From: Nocardioides sp. W7
GTDB taxonomy: Bacteria > Actinomycetota > Actinomycetes > Propionibacteriales > Nocardioidaceae
Reading direction: 5' to 3'
Assembly: GCF_022919075.1 (NCBI RefSeq)
Contig: NZ_CP095078.1
Span: 2,170,001-2,234,000 of the forward strand
DNA: 64,000 bases
Shown here: one piece after another, positions 7,964 to 15,251 of the stretch
Numbering within the stretch: the stretch's first letter is position 1
Layout of the letters: each line of letters begins with the position of its first letter
The notes under the pieces: generated by a model
The model's input: the letters and a program-made list of their open reading frames with translations, nothing else
Databases searched by the model: none
What the model was told of the DNA's origin: nothing
Made by a program: the position numbers and the translations under genes

Positions 7964-9754
7964 TCAGGCCCTGAACTTCGCCTTGCCGGTGGCTGCCTTC
8001 ACGTTGGCGTTGCCGGCGTACTTCACAGTGGCGGTGTACTTGCCGCGCTTGACCTTCTTGAAGGTCGCCGTGGCCTTGCCCTTGGCGTTGACCTTGACGG
8101 TGACCTTCTTCTTGGTCTTGCCCTTGAGGGTCACGGTCACCTTGCCGGCCGGGGAGACGCCGTTGGGGGTCTTCACAGTGACGGTGATCGTGACCTTCTT
8201 GGCTACCTTCTTGGTCTTGCCGGTGGCCTTGGCCTTCGCCTTGGCCTTCGCGCCCGCTTTGGCGACGGCCACCGCGAGGGCCGCGGAGGTAGACGGGTCG
8301 GTGTTGCTGTCACCGCTGTACGCGGCGGTGATGGAGTGCTGGCCAGCTGCCAGAGTTGCCGGGAGCGTCCAGGTTGCCTTGCCCCCCGCGAGCGGCTGGG
8401 TGACGTTGCCGCCGACCCCTGTGAAGGTCACCGTGCCGGTGGGATTGCCGCCGGTCGAGGAGACGGTCGCGGTCACGGTGCGCGCCGTGCCGACGGCACC
8501 CGTCGCCGGGCTGACGCTGAGGTTCGTCGTTGACGCGACCGTGGCCGGCGTAACCGGGCCGACCGGCTCGGAGTCGGAGGTGACGGTGTCCTCGTCGCGG
8601 GTGGCGGTGGTGCGGTAGCTGATCGACTTGCCGAGCTGTGCTGCGCTCAGCGCCAACGTTGTGTCCGTCGCTCCCTCGATGGCGTCCTCGCCGGCGTACC
8701 ACTGACCGGTGGCCTGCTCGTCGGGCGTGAGCGAGAACGTGGCAGGCGTGGCGGTCAGCGTCTGGCCGACCTTGGGCTGGCCCGCGACGATTGGCTTCGT
8801 CAGATCGCGGAAGGTGGTCACGATGGCAGCCGCGTGGAATTGGCCCATCGCGACGGCTGCGGCCGGCTTCCCGTCGAGGGAACTCGGAACGACGGCCACA
8901 TCTGTGTTCGTTCCCCAGGCGTGGACCTTGCCATCGGCGGTGACGGCGGCGGCGTTTGCCCACACGCCGAGGCTGACGACCTTCGTGGCCGGGGTGAGTC
9001 CGTTGAAGTCCGGCGGGTTGGGGGGCAGGGTCCCCGCACCCCAGATCGCGATCGTGCCGTCCTCGAAGACGACACCGCTACGCGAGAGATTGGTGGTGAT
9101 CTTGGCGACCTTCTTCCCGCCGAAGTCGGGCAGCACGCTGGCGGGGCCGCTGCCCCACGCGGTGACGGTGCCGTCCGCGCTCAGGGCGAGGGCGTGAGTG
9201 TTGGCGGCAGACACGTCGACCAGATTGGTGAGTCCGGTCGGCATCGTGAAGCTGGGTGCAGCGCCCCAGTTCGTGAGCGTGCCATCGGTGCGTACGGCAA
9301 TGCCGGTGCCGTTCTGAACCGTCACCGCCTTGGCGCGCAGGTCCGTCGGAACCTCGCTCACGGGAGGGGAATCGGCGCCCCAAGCGGTGACCCGGCCGTC
9401 GTTGTGAAGGACAGCGCCGTAGCCGATGGCGAGGGAGATCGCGGCCGCGTCGGTGATGCCGGCAGGGACCTGTTCCGCCTCGGCTGCGCCGGCGCCCCCC
9501 CACACCCGCACGTGGCCGTCGAGGGTGACCACCCCGGTGGACCTGTTGCTGGCAGCGACGGAGACCACCGGCGCCGTCAGGTCTACGGGGATCGGGATCG
9601 CCGCGCCGCCGAGGGGGCTGGTGGTGGAGCCCCAGGTCGTGAGGGCACCGGCCGCAGCCGGACTCGGGACGCTGGTGGCCAGCGCAGGAGCGCTGATCGC
9701 TCCGACGGCTAGGGCGCTGGTCACCGTAGCGGCCAGTAGGGTGCGCAATCGCAT
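7964..9754 (-). CDS. Secreted RCC1-like beta-propeller protein with Ig-like and Lys-rich tail
   Basis: 596 residues; start at the ATG giving MRLRTLLAATV with a signal peptide ending near ALA. Residues about 40-330 hold six or so repeats of the form DG(T/R)VxAWG...VP, each about 45-50 residues, the RCC1/alpha-tubulin-suppressor-like propeller blade. Next comes a domain around GQPKVGQTLTATPATFS, then an Ig-like repeat (TTNLSVSPATGAVG...TGTVTFT), and a final Lys/Val-rich Ig-like module (KGKTKKKVTVKVNAKGKAT). It closely resembles the gene at 12001 in layout. A perfect operator-like palindrome lies 116 bp upstream. Probably a cell-surface binding protein; ligand unknown. Confidence 0.8.
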   Translation of the reverse strand: MRLRTLLAATVTSALAVGAISAPALATSVPSPAAAGALTTWGSTTSPLGGAAIPIPVDLTAPVVSVAASNRSTGVVTLDGHVRVWGGAGAAEAEQVPAGITDAAAISLAIGYGAVLHNDGRVTAWGADSPPVSEVPTDLRAKAVTVQNGTGIAVRTDGTLTNWGAAPSFTMPTGLTNLVDVSAANTHALALSADGTVTAWGSGPASVLPDFGGKKVAKITTNLSRSGVVFEDGTIAIWGAGTLPPNPPDFNGLTPATKVVSLGVWANAAAVTADGKVHAWGTNTDVAVVPSSLDGKPAAAVAMGQFHAAAIVTTFRDLTKPIVAGQPKVGQTLTATPATFSLTPDEQATGQWYAGEDAIEGATDTTLALSAAQLGKSISYRTTATRDEDTVTSDSEPVGPVTPATVASTTNLSVSPATGAVGTARTVTATVSSTGGNPTGTVTFTGVGGNVTQPLAGGKATWTLPATLAAGQHSITAAYSGDSNTDPSTSAALAVAVAKAGAKAKAKAKATGKTKKVAKKVTITVTVKTPNGVSPAGKVTVTLKGKTKKKVTVKVNAKGKATATFKKVKRGKYTATVKYAGNANVKAATGKAKFRA

Positions 9755-9869
9755 GGTTTGTTCTCCCAGGTCGTAGGAGGCGGATCCCTCCCAGGTAAGC
9801 GCCGATCTTGCTGTCCGGTCCGGGCCCGCGGGGACGTTCGGAGCGAACTCGGTCCAGAAGAGGTCAAAA

Positions 9870-9889
9870 GTTGTGATGCCGCTCACAAC
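9870..9889. promoter_or_regulatory. Perfect operator palindrome upstream of the RCC1-like gene
   Basis: GTTGTGA-N6-TCACAAC, a perfect 7-6-7 inverted repeat. The same site, with S variation at one position, occurs before the mce operon, the gene at 14067 and the divergent PucR genes. Confidence 0.65.
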
Positions 9890-9907
9890 GTCGGCGGGTC
9901 TGCAACT

Positions 9908-9931
9908 GCATGGCGGCCTGCTCCGCCATGC
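9908..9931. terminator. Hairpin terminator of the 9944-10672 gene
   Basis: GCATGGCGG and CCGCCATGC, perfect 9-bp arms around a 6-nt loop, 12 nt after the stop codon of the minus-strand gene at 9944. Confidence 0.55.
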
Positions 9932-9943
9932 CTAGGTCCGTGG

Positions 9944-10672
9944 TCAGTTGTAGATGTTGATGCCGCGGACCGCGTCGGTCCCGGCGGTCACCCGGAGGTT
10001 CATGATGATGTTGTTGAGGGTGATGACACCGCCGTTCGAGATCAGGCCGAAGCAGAAGAAGTTCGGGTTGCGGGTGCGCAGGTTGTTGCCGTTGAGGTGG
10101 ATGTTCTGGGACCGGACGCCGCCGGTGGTCTTGATGGCCTCGTCGAACTCGATGGCGATCGTGCCGTCGACCTGGTACCGGCAGCCGCTCAGATTGGTCA
10201 CCTCGACACACTTGCTGGGAACCGTCGCGGTTCCGGGCACCCGGGACGGGTCGCCGCCCAGGGCGTCGGTGTCGACGGCGATCGTGTCGTGGACCGTGGC
10301 GTGCGCCATGATCGTGTTGATGTTGCAGGCGGCGGTGTCCTTCAGCGACACGACAACGTCCTCGCCCAGGGGCGAGTCGCAGGTGAGGTCGAGCTCGTCG
10401 AAGACGAAGTGCGGCCCGGCAGCGTTGGGGCCGCGGTTGACGACGCCGCTCATGCCGCCGCTGAGGCAGCCTATGGTGACGCCGGCGAAGGTTGTGGTGC
10501 CGGACTTGTAGCTGCTGTGGACGGGCACGGCACCGGTGGTCTTGCTGCCGTTGACCTCGACGCCGGCGATCGGGCCGTGCGGGGTGGTGGCCTGGGCGAT
10601 GGTGGAGCCGAGGGTCATGACGCTGGCTGCCAGGACGGCGGCGCTGAGGGTGAGTACCGTGCGCAGGTGCAT
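9944..10672 (-). CDS. Secreted protein of unknown function, tandem copy A
   Basis: 242 residues; ATG preceded by AAGGGAGTAACCCCC. Signal peptide at residues 1-28 (VLTLSAAVLAASVMTLGS, cleavage near AQA). The mature part holds five Cys residues, three Gly-rich turns and a very conserved end (RSQNIHLNGNNLRTRNPNFF), with repeats of short beta strands that suggest a small beta-helix or beta-sandwich. It is a close copy of the next gene (10934-11659), most similar in the C-terminal third where DNA is nearly identical. I do not recognise the family. Terminated by its own hairpin. Confidence 0.8.
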   Translation of the reverse strand: MHLRTVLTLSAAVLAASVMTLGSTIAQATTPHGPIAGVEVNGSKTTGAVPVHSSYKSGTTTFAGVTIGCLSGGMSGVVNRGPNAAGPHFVFDELDLTCDSPLGEDVVVSLKDTAACNINTIMAHATVHDTIAVDTDALGGDPSRVPGTATVPSKCVEVTNLSGCRYQVDGTIAIEFDEAIKTTGGVRSQNIHLNGNNLRTRNPNFFCFGLISNGGVITLNNIIMNLRVTAGTDAVRGINIYN

Positions 10673-10878
10673 GGGGGTTACTCCCTTGAATCGGGTGGAT
10701 AGATCCCGATGGGTGCCTGGGCGCAGGATCTTGGGGCGCAGCGGTCGTCCGCCCGGCTGGTGGATCGCGGGACTCTGGAAGCGGATCGTCACGCTGACGA
10801 TGCAAAGGGGATCCACCCCTCTGGCTCCTGGGATCATTCGTGGTCGAACCCGCGGTGTTGCCTGAGGCTCCGAACGTG

Positions 10879-10918
10879 CCGGTGGCCCGGCGACAGTTGT
10901 CTGTCGCCGGGCCACCGG
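10879..10918. terminator. Strong terminator between the tandem secreted-protein genes
   Basis: Perfect 18-bp stem with a TTGT loop (left arm 10879-10896, right arm 10901-10918), 16 nt after the stop of the copy at 10934. It implies that each tandem copy is transcribed separately. Confidence 0.75.
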
Positions 10919-10933
10919 GGTGTGCGGGTTGGG

Positions 10934-11659
10934 TCAGTTGTAGATGTTGATGCCGCGGACCGCGTCGGTCCCGGCGGTCACCCGGAGGTTCATGATGATG
11001 TTGTTCAGGGTGATGACACCGCCGTTCGAGATCAGGCCGAAGCAGAAGAAGTTCGGGTTGCGGGTGCGCAGGTTGTTGCCGTTGAGGTGGATGTTCTGGG
11101 ACCGGACGCCACTGGTGGTCTTGATGGCCTCGTCGAACTCGATGGCGATCGTGCCGTCGACCTGGAACCGGCAGCCGCTCAGCGCGGAGACCTCAACACA
11201 CTTGCTGGGAACCGTAGCGACTCCAGGCACCCGGGACGGGTCGCCGCCCAGGGCGCCGGTGTCGACGGCGACGGTGTCGTGGACCGTGCCGGCCATGATC
11301 GTGTTGATGTTGCAGGCTGCGGTGTCCTTCAGCGACATGACCGCGTCCTCGCCCAGGGGCGAGTCGCAGGTGAGGTCGAGCTCGTCGAAGACGAAGTGCG
11401 GTCCAGCGGCGTTCGGGCCGCGGTTGACGACGCCGCTCATGCCGCCGCTGAGGCAGCCGACGGTGACACCGGCGAAGGTGGCGGTGCCGGACTTGTAGCT
11501 GCCGTCGACGGGCACGGAGCCGGCCGCCTTGCTGCCGTTGACCTCGACGCCGGCCACCGGGCCGTGCGGGGTGGTGGCCTGGGCGATGCCGGAGCCCAGG
11601 GTCATGACGCTGGCTGCCAGGACGGCGGCGCTGAGGGTGAGTACCTTGCGCAGATGCAT
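10934..11659 (-). CDS. Secreted protein of unknown function, tandem copy B
   Basis: 241 residues, one residue shorter than copy A. Same signal peptide (AAVLAASVMTLGS), same Cys pattern, same C-terminus (VRGINIYN). Differences cluster in the middle, for example TNLSGCRYQ in A against SALSGCRFQ in B, and one residue pair is missing near IMAGTVHD. The upstream region shares an operator-like palindrome (11861-11880) with the divergent gene at 12001. A decayed fragment of a third copy lies near 13929. Family not recognised. Confidence 0.8.
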   Translation of the reverse strand: MHLRKVLTLSAAVLAASVMTLGSGIAQATTPHGPVAGVEVNGSKAAGSVPVDGSYKSGTATFAGVTVGCLSGGMSGVVNRGPNAAGPHFVFDELDLTCDSPLGEDAVMSLKDTAACNINTIMAGTVHDTVAVDTGALGGDPSRVPGVATVPSKCVEVSALSGCRFQVDGTIAIEFDEAIKTTSGVRSQNIHLNGNNLRTRNPNFFCFGLISNGGVITLNNIIMNLRVTAGTDAVRGINIYN

Positions 11660-11860
11660 GGGGGTTGCTCCCTTGATTCAGGTGAACGGTGCCCGGTCTG
11701 GCACCTGGACGCAGGATGTTGCGGCGGGCACGCTGTCCGCCAGGGTCATGGGGGTTCGAGATGCTGCTTCGTCGATTTTCGTCAGATCCAGGCAGATGGG
11801 TTGCGGATCGAGGTTGCGGTGGGCTAAGGGGACAGGGCGCTGGGGGCGATCGCGCGATTT

Positions 11861-11880
11861 GTCGTCAGCGCGGTGACAAG
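11861..11880. promoter_or_regulatory. Operator-like palindrome between divergent secreted-protein genes
   Basis: GTCGTCA-N6-TGACAAG, one mismatch per half from GTTGTSA-N6-TSACAAC. It lies in the 341-bp gap between copy B (start 11659, minus) and the RCC1-like gene (start 12001, plus), 121 bp before the latter. The rest of the gap shows no gene. Confidence 0.5.
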
Positions 11881-12000
11881 TTTTCCCCCTTGTTCTGACC
11901 GGTTCTTGCGCTGGGGGCTGTGCGCGGTGGAGTCGCGCCTACGGTGTGGTCTCAGTCACGTCATGGGTTGTGGCGTGTGTGAGGTCGTGAAGGAGGAGCT

Positions 12001-13698
12001 ATGCGGGGACGGTTGGGCTGGACGGGTTTGGCCGCCGGAGCGGCGGGGCTGGTGATGAGCTCGGTCGGTGTGGTGCCGGCGGCGGCCGACGTCGAGGAGC
12101 CGGGTCCGGGGCCGCTGTCGGTGGCGGGTGTGGCGGTTCCGTTGTCACTGGCGGGGGAGTTGGTGGTGTGGGGCGACAACACCTACGGGGAGGGGGTGGT
12201 GCCGGCGGAATACGCGGGGACGGCGTTCTCGCAGGTGCTGCCGATCGACGATGCGGTGTTGGCGCTGACGGCCGCGGGCCGTGTGGTCGGGTGGGGTGGC
12301 AATCAGCGCCGGATCCAGCAGATCCCTGCCGAGGTGGCCGCGGAGAAGGTCGCGCAGATCGCCTACTCCGCCGACGGGTTCGCGGGGGCGGTGACGCGCG
12401 ACGGCCGGGTGCTGGTGTGGGGTGTGAAGAGAAATCGACCGACCCCGCACGATGTTCCGGCGGGATTGACCGGGGTCACCCAGCTGGACCTCAGCATGGA
12501 GTCGGCGGTGGCCCTGAAGGCGGACGGCTCGGTGGTGGCATGGGGCGATCCGACGGTGGGGGCGACGAATGTCCCGCCGGAGTTGCAGGCCACGAACGGC
12601 CCGCCGGAGGTGCAGGCGGCCCAGGTTCTCCTGGATGCGGGGACAGCCACTGCGTTAACGACCGATGGTGCGGTCAAGCAGTGGGGGCGGGCGTCTGGGA
12701 TGCTCGGAAGGCCGGCGGCGGTCAGCGATCCTGGCAATGTGAAGGCCATCACACGCCGCGACGGCGGGGTGCTGGCCTGGCTGGCTGATGACTCGCTGGT
12801 GACCTGGGGTTACAACATGACGGGAGCGCCGCCCGTCCCGAGGCCGGTGCCGGCGACGGTCGCGGCCGCGGAACCACTGCTGCTGGCGAGAAGTCTGAGC
12901 TTCGGCTTCGCGATGGTCGACCGGGACCGGGTCATCCGTCATTGGCCGACTGTCGCGGGCGCGACCCCGGATGAGGGAGATCCCGCGTTGCTGCCAGCGG
13001 GTCTGAGCGGTCGTGCGATCTCTCAGCTGTCACTCGGAGATGACTACACCTCTGAATCTATGTCGGGTGGCGCGATCGTGACGCGGCTGTTGCGTGCAGA
13101 GTCACCTCAGGTGGTCGGGTCGGCGCAGGTCGGTTCGGTGTTGAGCGGGGTGCCGGGGACCTTCTCGGCGACTCCGGACTCGGTGGCGAGTCAGTGGCTG
13201 GTGGGTGGGGTGCCGGTTGCCGGTGCTCAGCTGGCGGTGACGGCGGCGATGGTCGGCAAGGCGATCTCCTACCAGTCGACGGCTTCCAAGACTGGCGAGC
13301 CCACGATCTCGTCGACGTCAGCCGGCGTGGTCGTGCCCGCCCCGCCCCCGCCGGTGGTGCCGTCGTCGACCAAGGTGGTCAAGGTGAAGGTGGCGAAGAA
13401 GGCTGCCAAGGTGGACGTGACGGGGAAGGTCAGCGCCACCAGGCCGCCCACCGGCAGAGCCGTCGTCACGATCAAGAAGGGCAAGAAGACCATCGTGGCG
13501 AAGACGGTCGCAGTCTCGTCCTCAGGCGCGGTGAAGCTGACCGTTAAGAAGTTCGGGAAGCTCACGATCAAGAAGATCAAAGCCAAAGGCAAGAAGGCTA
13601 AGACCGCGTACCGGGGCGCGTACACCGTGAGCATCAGGTACCTCGGCAATCCACAGGTCAAGGCCAGCACCCACACCAAGAAATTCAAGGTGAGGTAG
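12001..13698 (+). CDS. Secreted RCC1-like beta-propeller protein with Lys-rich tail (second gene)
   Basis: 565 residues; ATG preceded by GAAGGAGGAGCT. The signal peptide runs to about residue 30 (VVPAAADV). Residues 50-340 contain propeller blades marked by DGRVLVWG, DGSVVAWGD and DGAVKQWG. A domain at about 365-440 (QVGSVLSGVPGTFSATPDSV) matches the equivalent domain of the 7964 protein. The last 110 residues are very Lys-rich (KVVKVKVAKKAAKVDVTGKV...), ending in VSIRYLGNPQVKAST, again like the 7964 protein. The pair are paralogues on opposite strands on either side of the tandem secreted genes. Likely exported and surface-attached through the basic tail; role unknown. Confidence 0.8.
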   Translation: MRGRLGWTGLAAGAAGLVMSSVGVVPAAADVEEPGPGPLSVAGVAVPLSLAGELVVWGDNTYGEGVVPAEYAGTAFSQVLPIDDAVLALTAAGRVVGWGGNQRRIQQIPAEVAAEKVAQIAYSADGFAGAVTRDGRVLVWGVKRNRPTPHDVPAGLTGVTQLDLSMESAVALKADGSVVAWGDPTVGATNVPPELQATNGPPEVQAAQVLLDAGTATALTTDGAVKQWGRASGMLGRPAAVSDPGNVKAITRRDGGVLAWLADDSLVTWGYNMTGAPPVPRPVPATVAAAEPLLLARSLSFGFAMVDRDRVIRHWPTVAGATPDEGDPALLPAGLSGRAISQLSLGDDYTSESMSGGAIVTRLLRAESPQVVGSAQVGSVLSGVPGTFSATPDSVASQWLVGGVPVAGAQLAVTAAMVGKAISYQSTASKTGEPTISSTSAGVVVPAPPPPVVPSSTKVVKVKVAKKAAKVDVTGKVSATRPPTGRAVVTIKKGKKTIVAKTVAVSSSGAVKLTVKKFGKLTIKKIKAKGKKAKTAYRGAYTVSIRYLGNPQVKASTHTKKFKVR

Positions 13699-13717
13699 TC
13701 CGCACCTCTGGTCAGTG

Positions 13718-13762
13718 AGGTGGTGGTCGGACAATGCCCCCGGGGCGGTCCGACCACCACCT
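13718..13762. terminator. Terminator of the 12001 gene
   Basis: AGGTGGTGGTCGGAC and GTCCGACCACCACCT, perfect 15-bp arms around a 15-nt GC-rich loop, followed by TTCGACATTT. It begins 20 nt after the stop codon. Confidence 0.75.
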
Positions 13763-13928
13763 TTCGACATTTCGGGTCCGGCCGATTGAAGTTCCAGTTG
13801 AAGACCAGTCGCCGGCGAGCGCATCCGGAGCGAAAGGGCAACTGTCCGAGCCGCTCGATACCGAGGCAGCCTTCACCGGACCCGACGGAAGAGGGTCGGG
13901 TTCTCGAGTGCGCATTCTGTTGCCCTCC

Positions 13929-13966
13929 GGGACCGGACGCCGTCGGTGGTCTTGATGAACTCGTTG
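13929..13966. pseudogene. Decayed fragment of the tandem secreted-protein family
   Basis: About 38 bp starting GGGACCGGACGCCG and running through GGTGGTCTTGATG match the minus-strand coding DNA of copies A and B (near 10112 and 11100) with only a few changes. Nothing else of the gene remains. It is a relic of a third copy or of a recombination event in the 368-bp gap before the gene at 14067. Confidence 0.5.
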
Positions 13967-13974
13967 CTCCTCGG

Positions 13975-13994
13975 GTTGTCATCGGCATCACAAC
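13975..13994. promoter_or_regulatory. Operator palindrome upstream of the 14067 gene
   Basis: GTTGTCA-N6-TCACAAC, both halves at consensus, 73 bp before the start codon of the secreted protein at 14067. Confidence 0.65.
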
Positions 13995-14066
13995 TGTGAA
14001 GGCTCTAACGGACCAGTTGCGCCGAACTGGTTGTGTGGCCCCCGACACTCCGCTCAGAGTGGGGAC

Positions 14067-15038
14067 ATGCGAAAAAGGATCCTCCTGCGCGGGGGGCTGG
14101 CTGCGGCTCTCGTGACTCTTCTGATGTCAACCGTGCAGTCCTCCCAGGCTGATGAGTGGTACCCCGGGCTTCCCGACACCACGTTCGGGTCCTGGGCGAA
14201 CGCCTCGCAGGCGGGGCTCTCGCATGCCAAGCGGGCCAAGCAGTGGTTCCGGAGTCCGGCCGCGATGTCCGTGGCGGAGGTGATGTTCGGGCAATTCGAA
14301 ACGGACAAATACTGGATTCGAGCGTCGGGCTACTTCGTATCGCCCAAGGGTGCTCCGGAGAACTTCGGATACCTGGAGCCGATGACGGTTCGCTCGGTCG
14401 GATTCGGAATGATCCCGGTGGAGGCGACGATTCAGGTCAGTCAGCGCCGGGAGGGTGGCTATCCGGCTCCAGTCGAGGTGCTCCTGCGGTACAACGCGAT
14501 TAAGTACCCCGGCACTACCCGGGTTGATCGTGACTACCAGGAGACGCTCATTCAAGACAGCCTGAACGTCCGTGTCCTCTCGGTCAGGGTGGATGATGTG
14601 GACTTGGGGCTCAATGGTGACTGTCGAACGGAGACGCCGGCCCCTGTCACGATGCGAGGTCCGGCGTACCGAATGGACCGGGTCAATGAGCGCTCCGCAG
14701 AGGAGTGGTTCCGTGCTCAGGATCCGTCGACCTACTACCACCCCACCTTTGGTGGTCAGTTGACAGGCACCATGACGATTCCACCGTTCACGGGGTGTAC
14801 GACCACGACCGGCGATGACTTATCGGATCTGCTGACGCTCTCGGCGTCCGGCCCGGACAATCCGGTGATCGCACGGACCTCATGGTCGTGCGCCTATGAC
14901 GTGAACGGGGCTCCCGCACCTCTGCCGCCCGGGGCGTCGAACCCCAAGCTGGGCGGCGAGGCCGGCGGATCGTCCCCGGGGATGGACACCTGCGCCGGAC
15001 CGAAGCCGTTCGAGTACCCCGCGCGCGACGACCGCTAG
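14067..15038 (+). CDS. Secreted protein of unknown function upstream of the mce operon
   Basis: 323 residues starting MRKRILLRGGLAAALV, a classic signal peptide ending about residue 28 (SSQA|DEW). The mature protein has scattered Trp and Tyr residues, four Cys residues near the C-terminus and a Pro/Gly-rich end. No domain recognised. GC content is lower than that of its neighbours, with more AT-ending codons, which suggests weaker expression or transfer. It reads toward the mce operon with a 213-bp gap, and its promoter carries the same operator as the mce promoter. Confidence 0.7.
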   Translation: MRKRILLRGGLAAALVTLLMSTVQSSQADEWYPGLPDTTFGSWANASQAGLSHAKRAKQWFRSPAAMSVAEVMFGQFETDKYWIRASGYFVSPKGAPENFGYLEPMTVRSVGFGMIPVEATIQVSQRREGGYPAPVEVLLRYNAIKYPGTTRVDRDYQETLIQDSLNVRVLSVRVDDVDLGLNGDCRTETPAPVTMRGPAYRMDRVNERSAEEWFRAQDPSTYYHPTFGGQLTGTMTIPPFTGCTTTTGDDLSDLLTLSASGPDNPVIARTSWSCAYDVNGAPAPLPPGASNPKLGGEAGGSSPGMDTCAGPKPFEYPARDDR

Positions 15039-15056
15039 TCCGTTTCGCGCCCGCAT

Positions 15057-15076
15057 GTTGTCACTGCGGTCACAAC
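15057..15076. promoter_or_regulatory. Operator palindrome 1 of the mce promoter
   Basis: GTTGTCA-N6-TCACAAC, extended outward to GCATGTTGT...ACAACATGC (9-bp arms, 15053-15080). It is the strongest example of the recurrent site and lies 176 bp before the mce operon start. Confidence 0.7.
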
Positions 15077-15152
15077 ATGCCGGTGCGTTCTCGACCGATC
15101 TCGTCGTTCGGACCTGATCGAGCGCTGCCGTGTTGCAGCCTGTCCTCGGTAG

Positions 15153-15172
15153 CTGGTGACCGGGGTCACAAC
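15153..15172. promoter_or_regulatory. Operator-like palindrome 2 of the mce promoter
   Basis: CTGGTGA-N6-TCACAAC; the right half is at consensus and the left half has two mismatches. It lies 80 bp before the start of the first mce gene, so the promoter appears to have a strong and a weak site 96 bp apart. Confidence 0.45.
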
Positions 15173-15251
15173 TCGCGAGCGCGACCGCGCACTTCCCACT
15201 GATATCAACCGGCCCTCGCAGGGCCGCCCTACGAATCCAGGAGGCCCTCCC

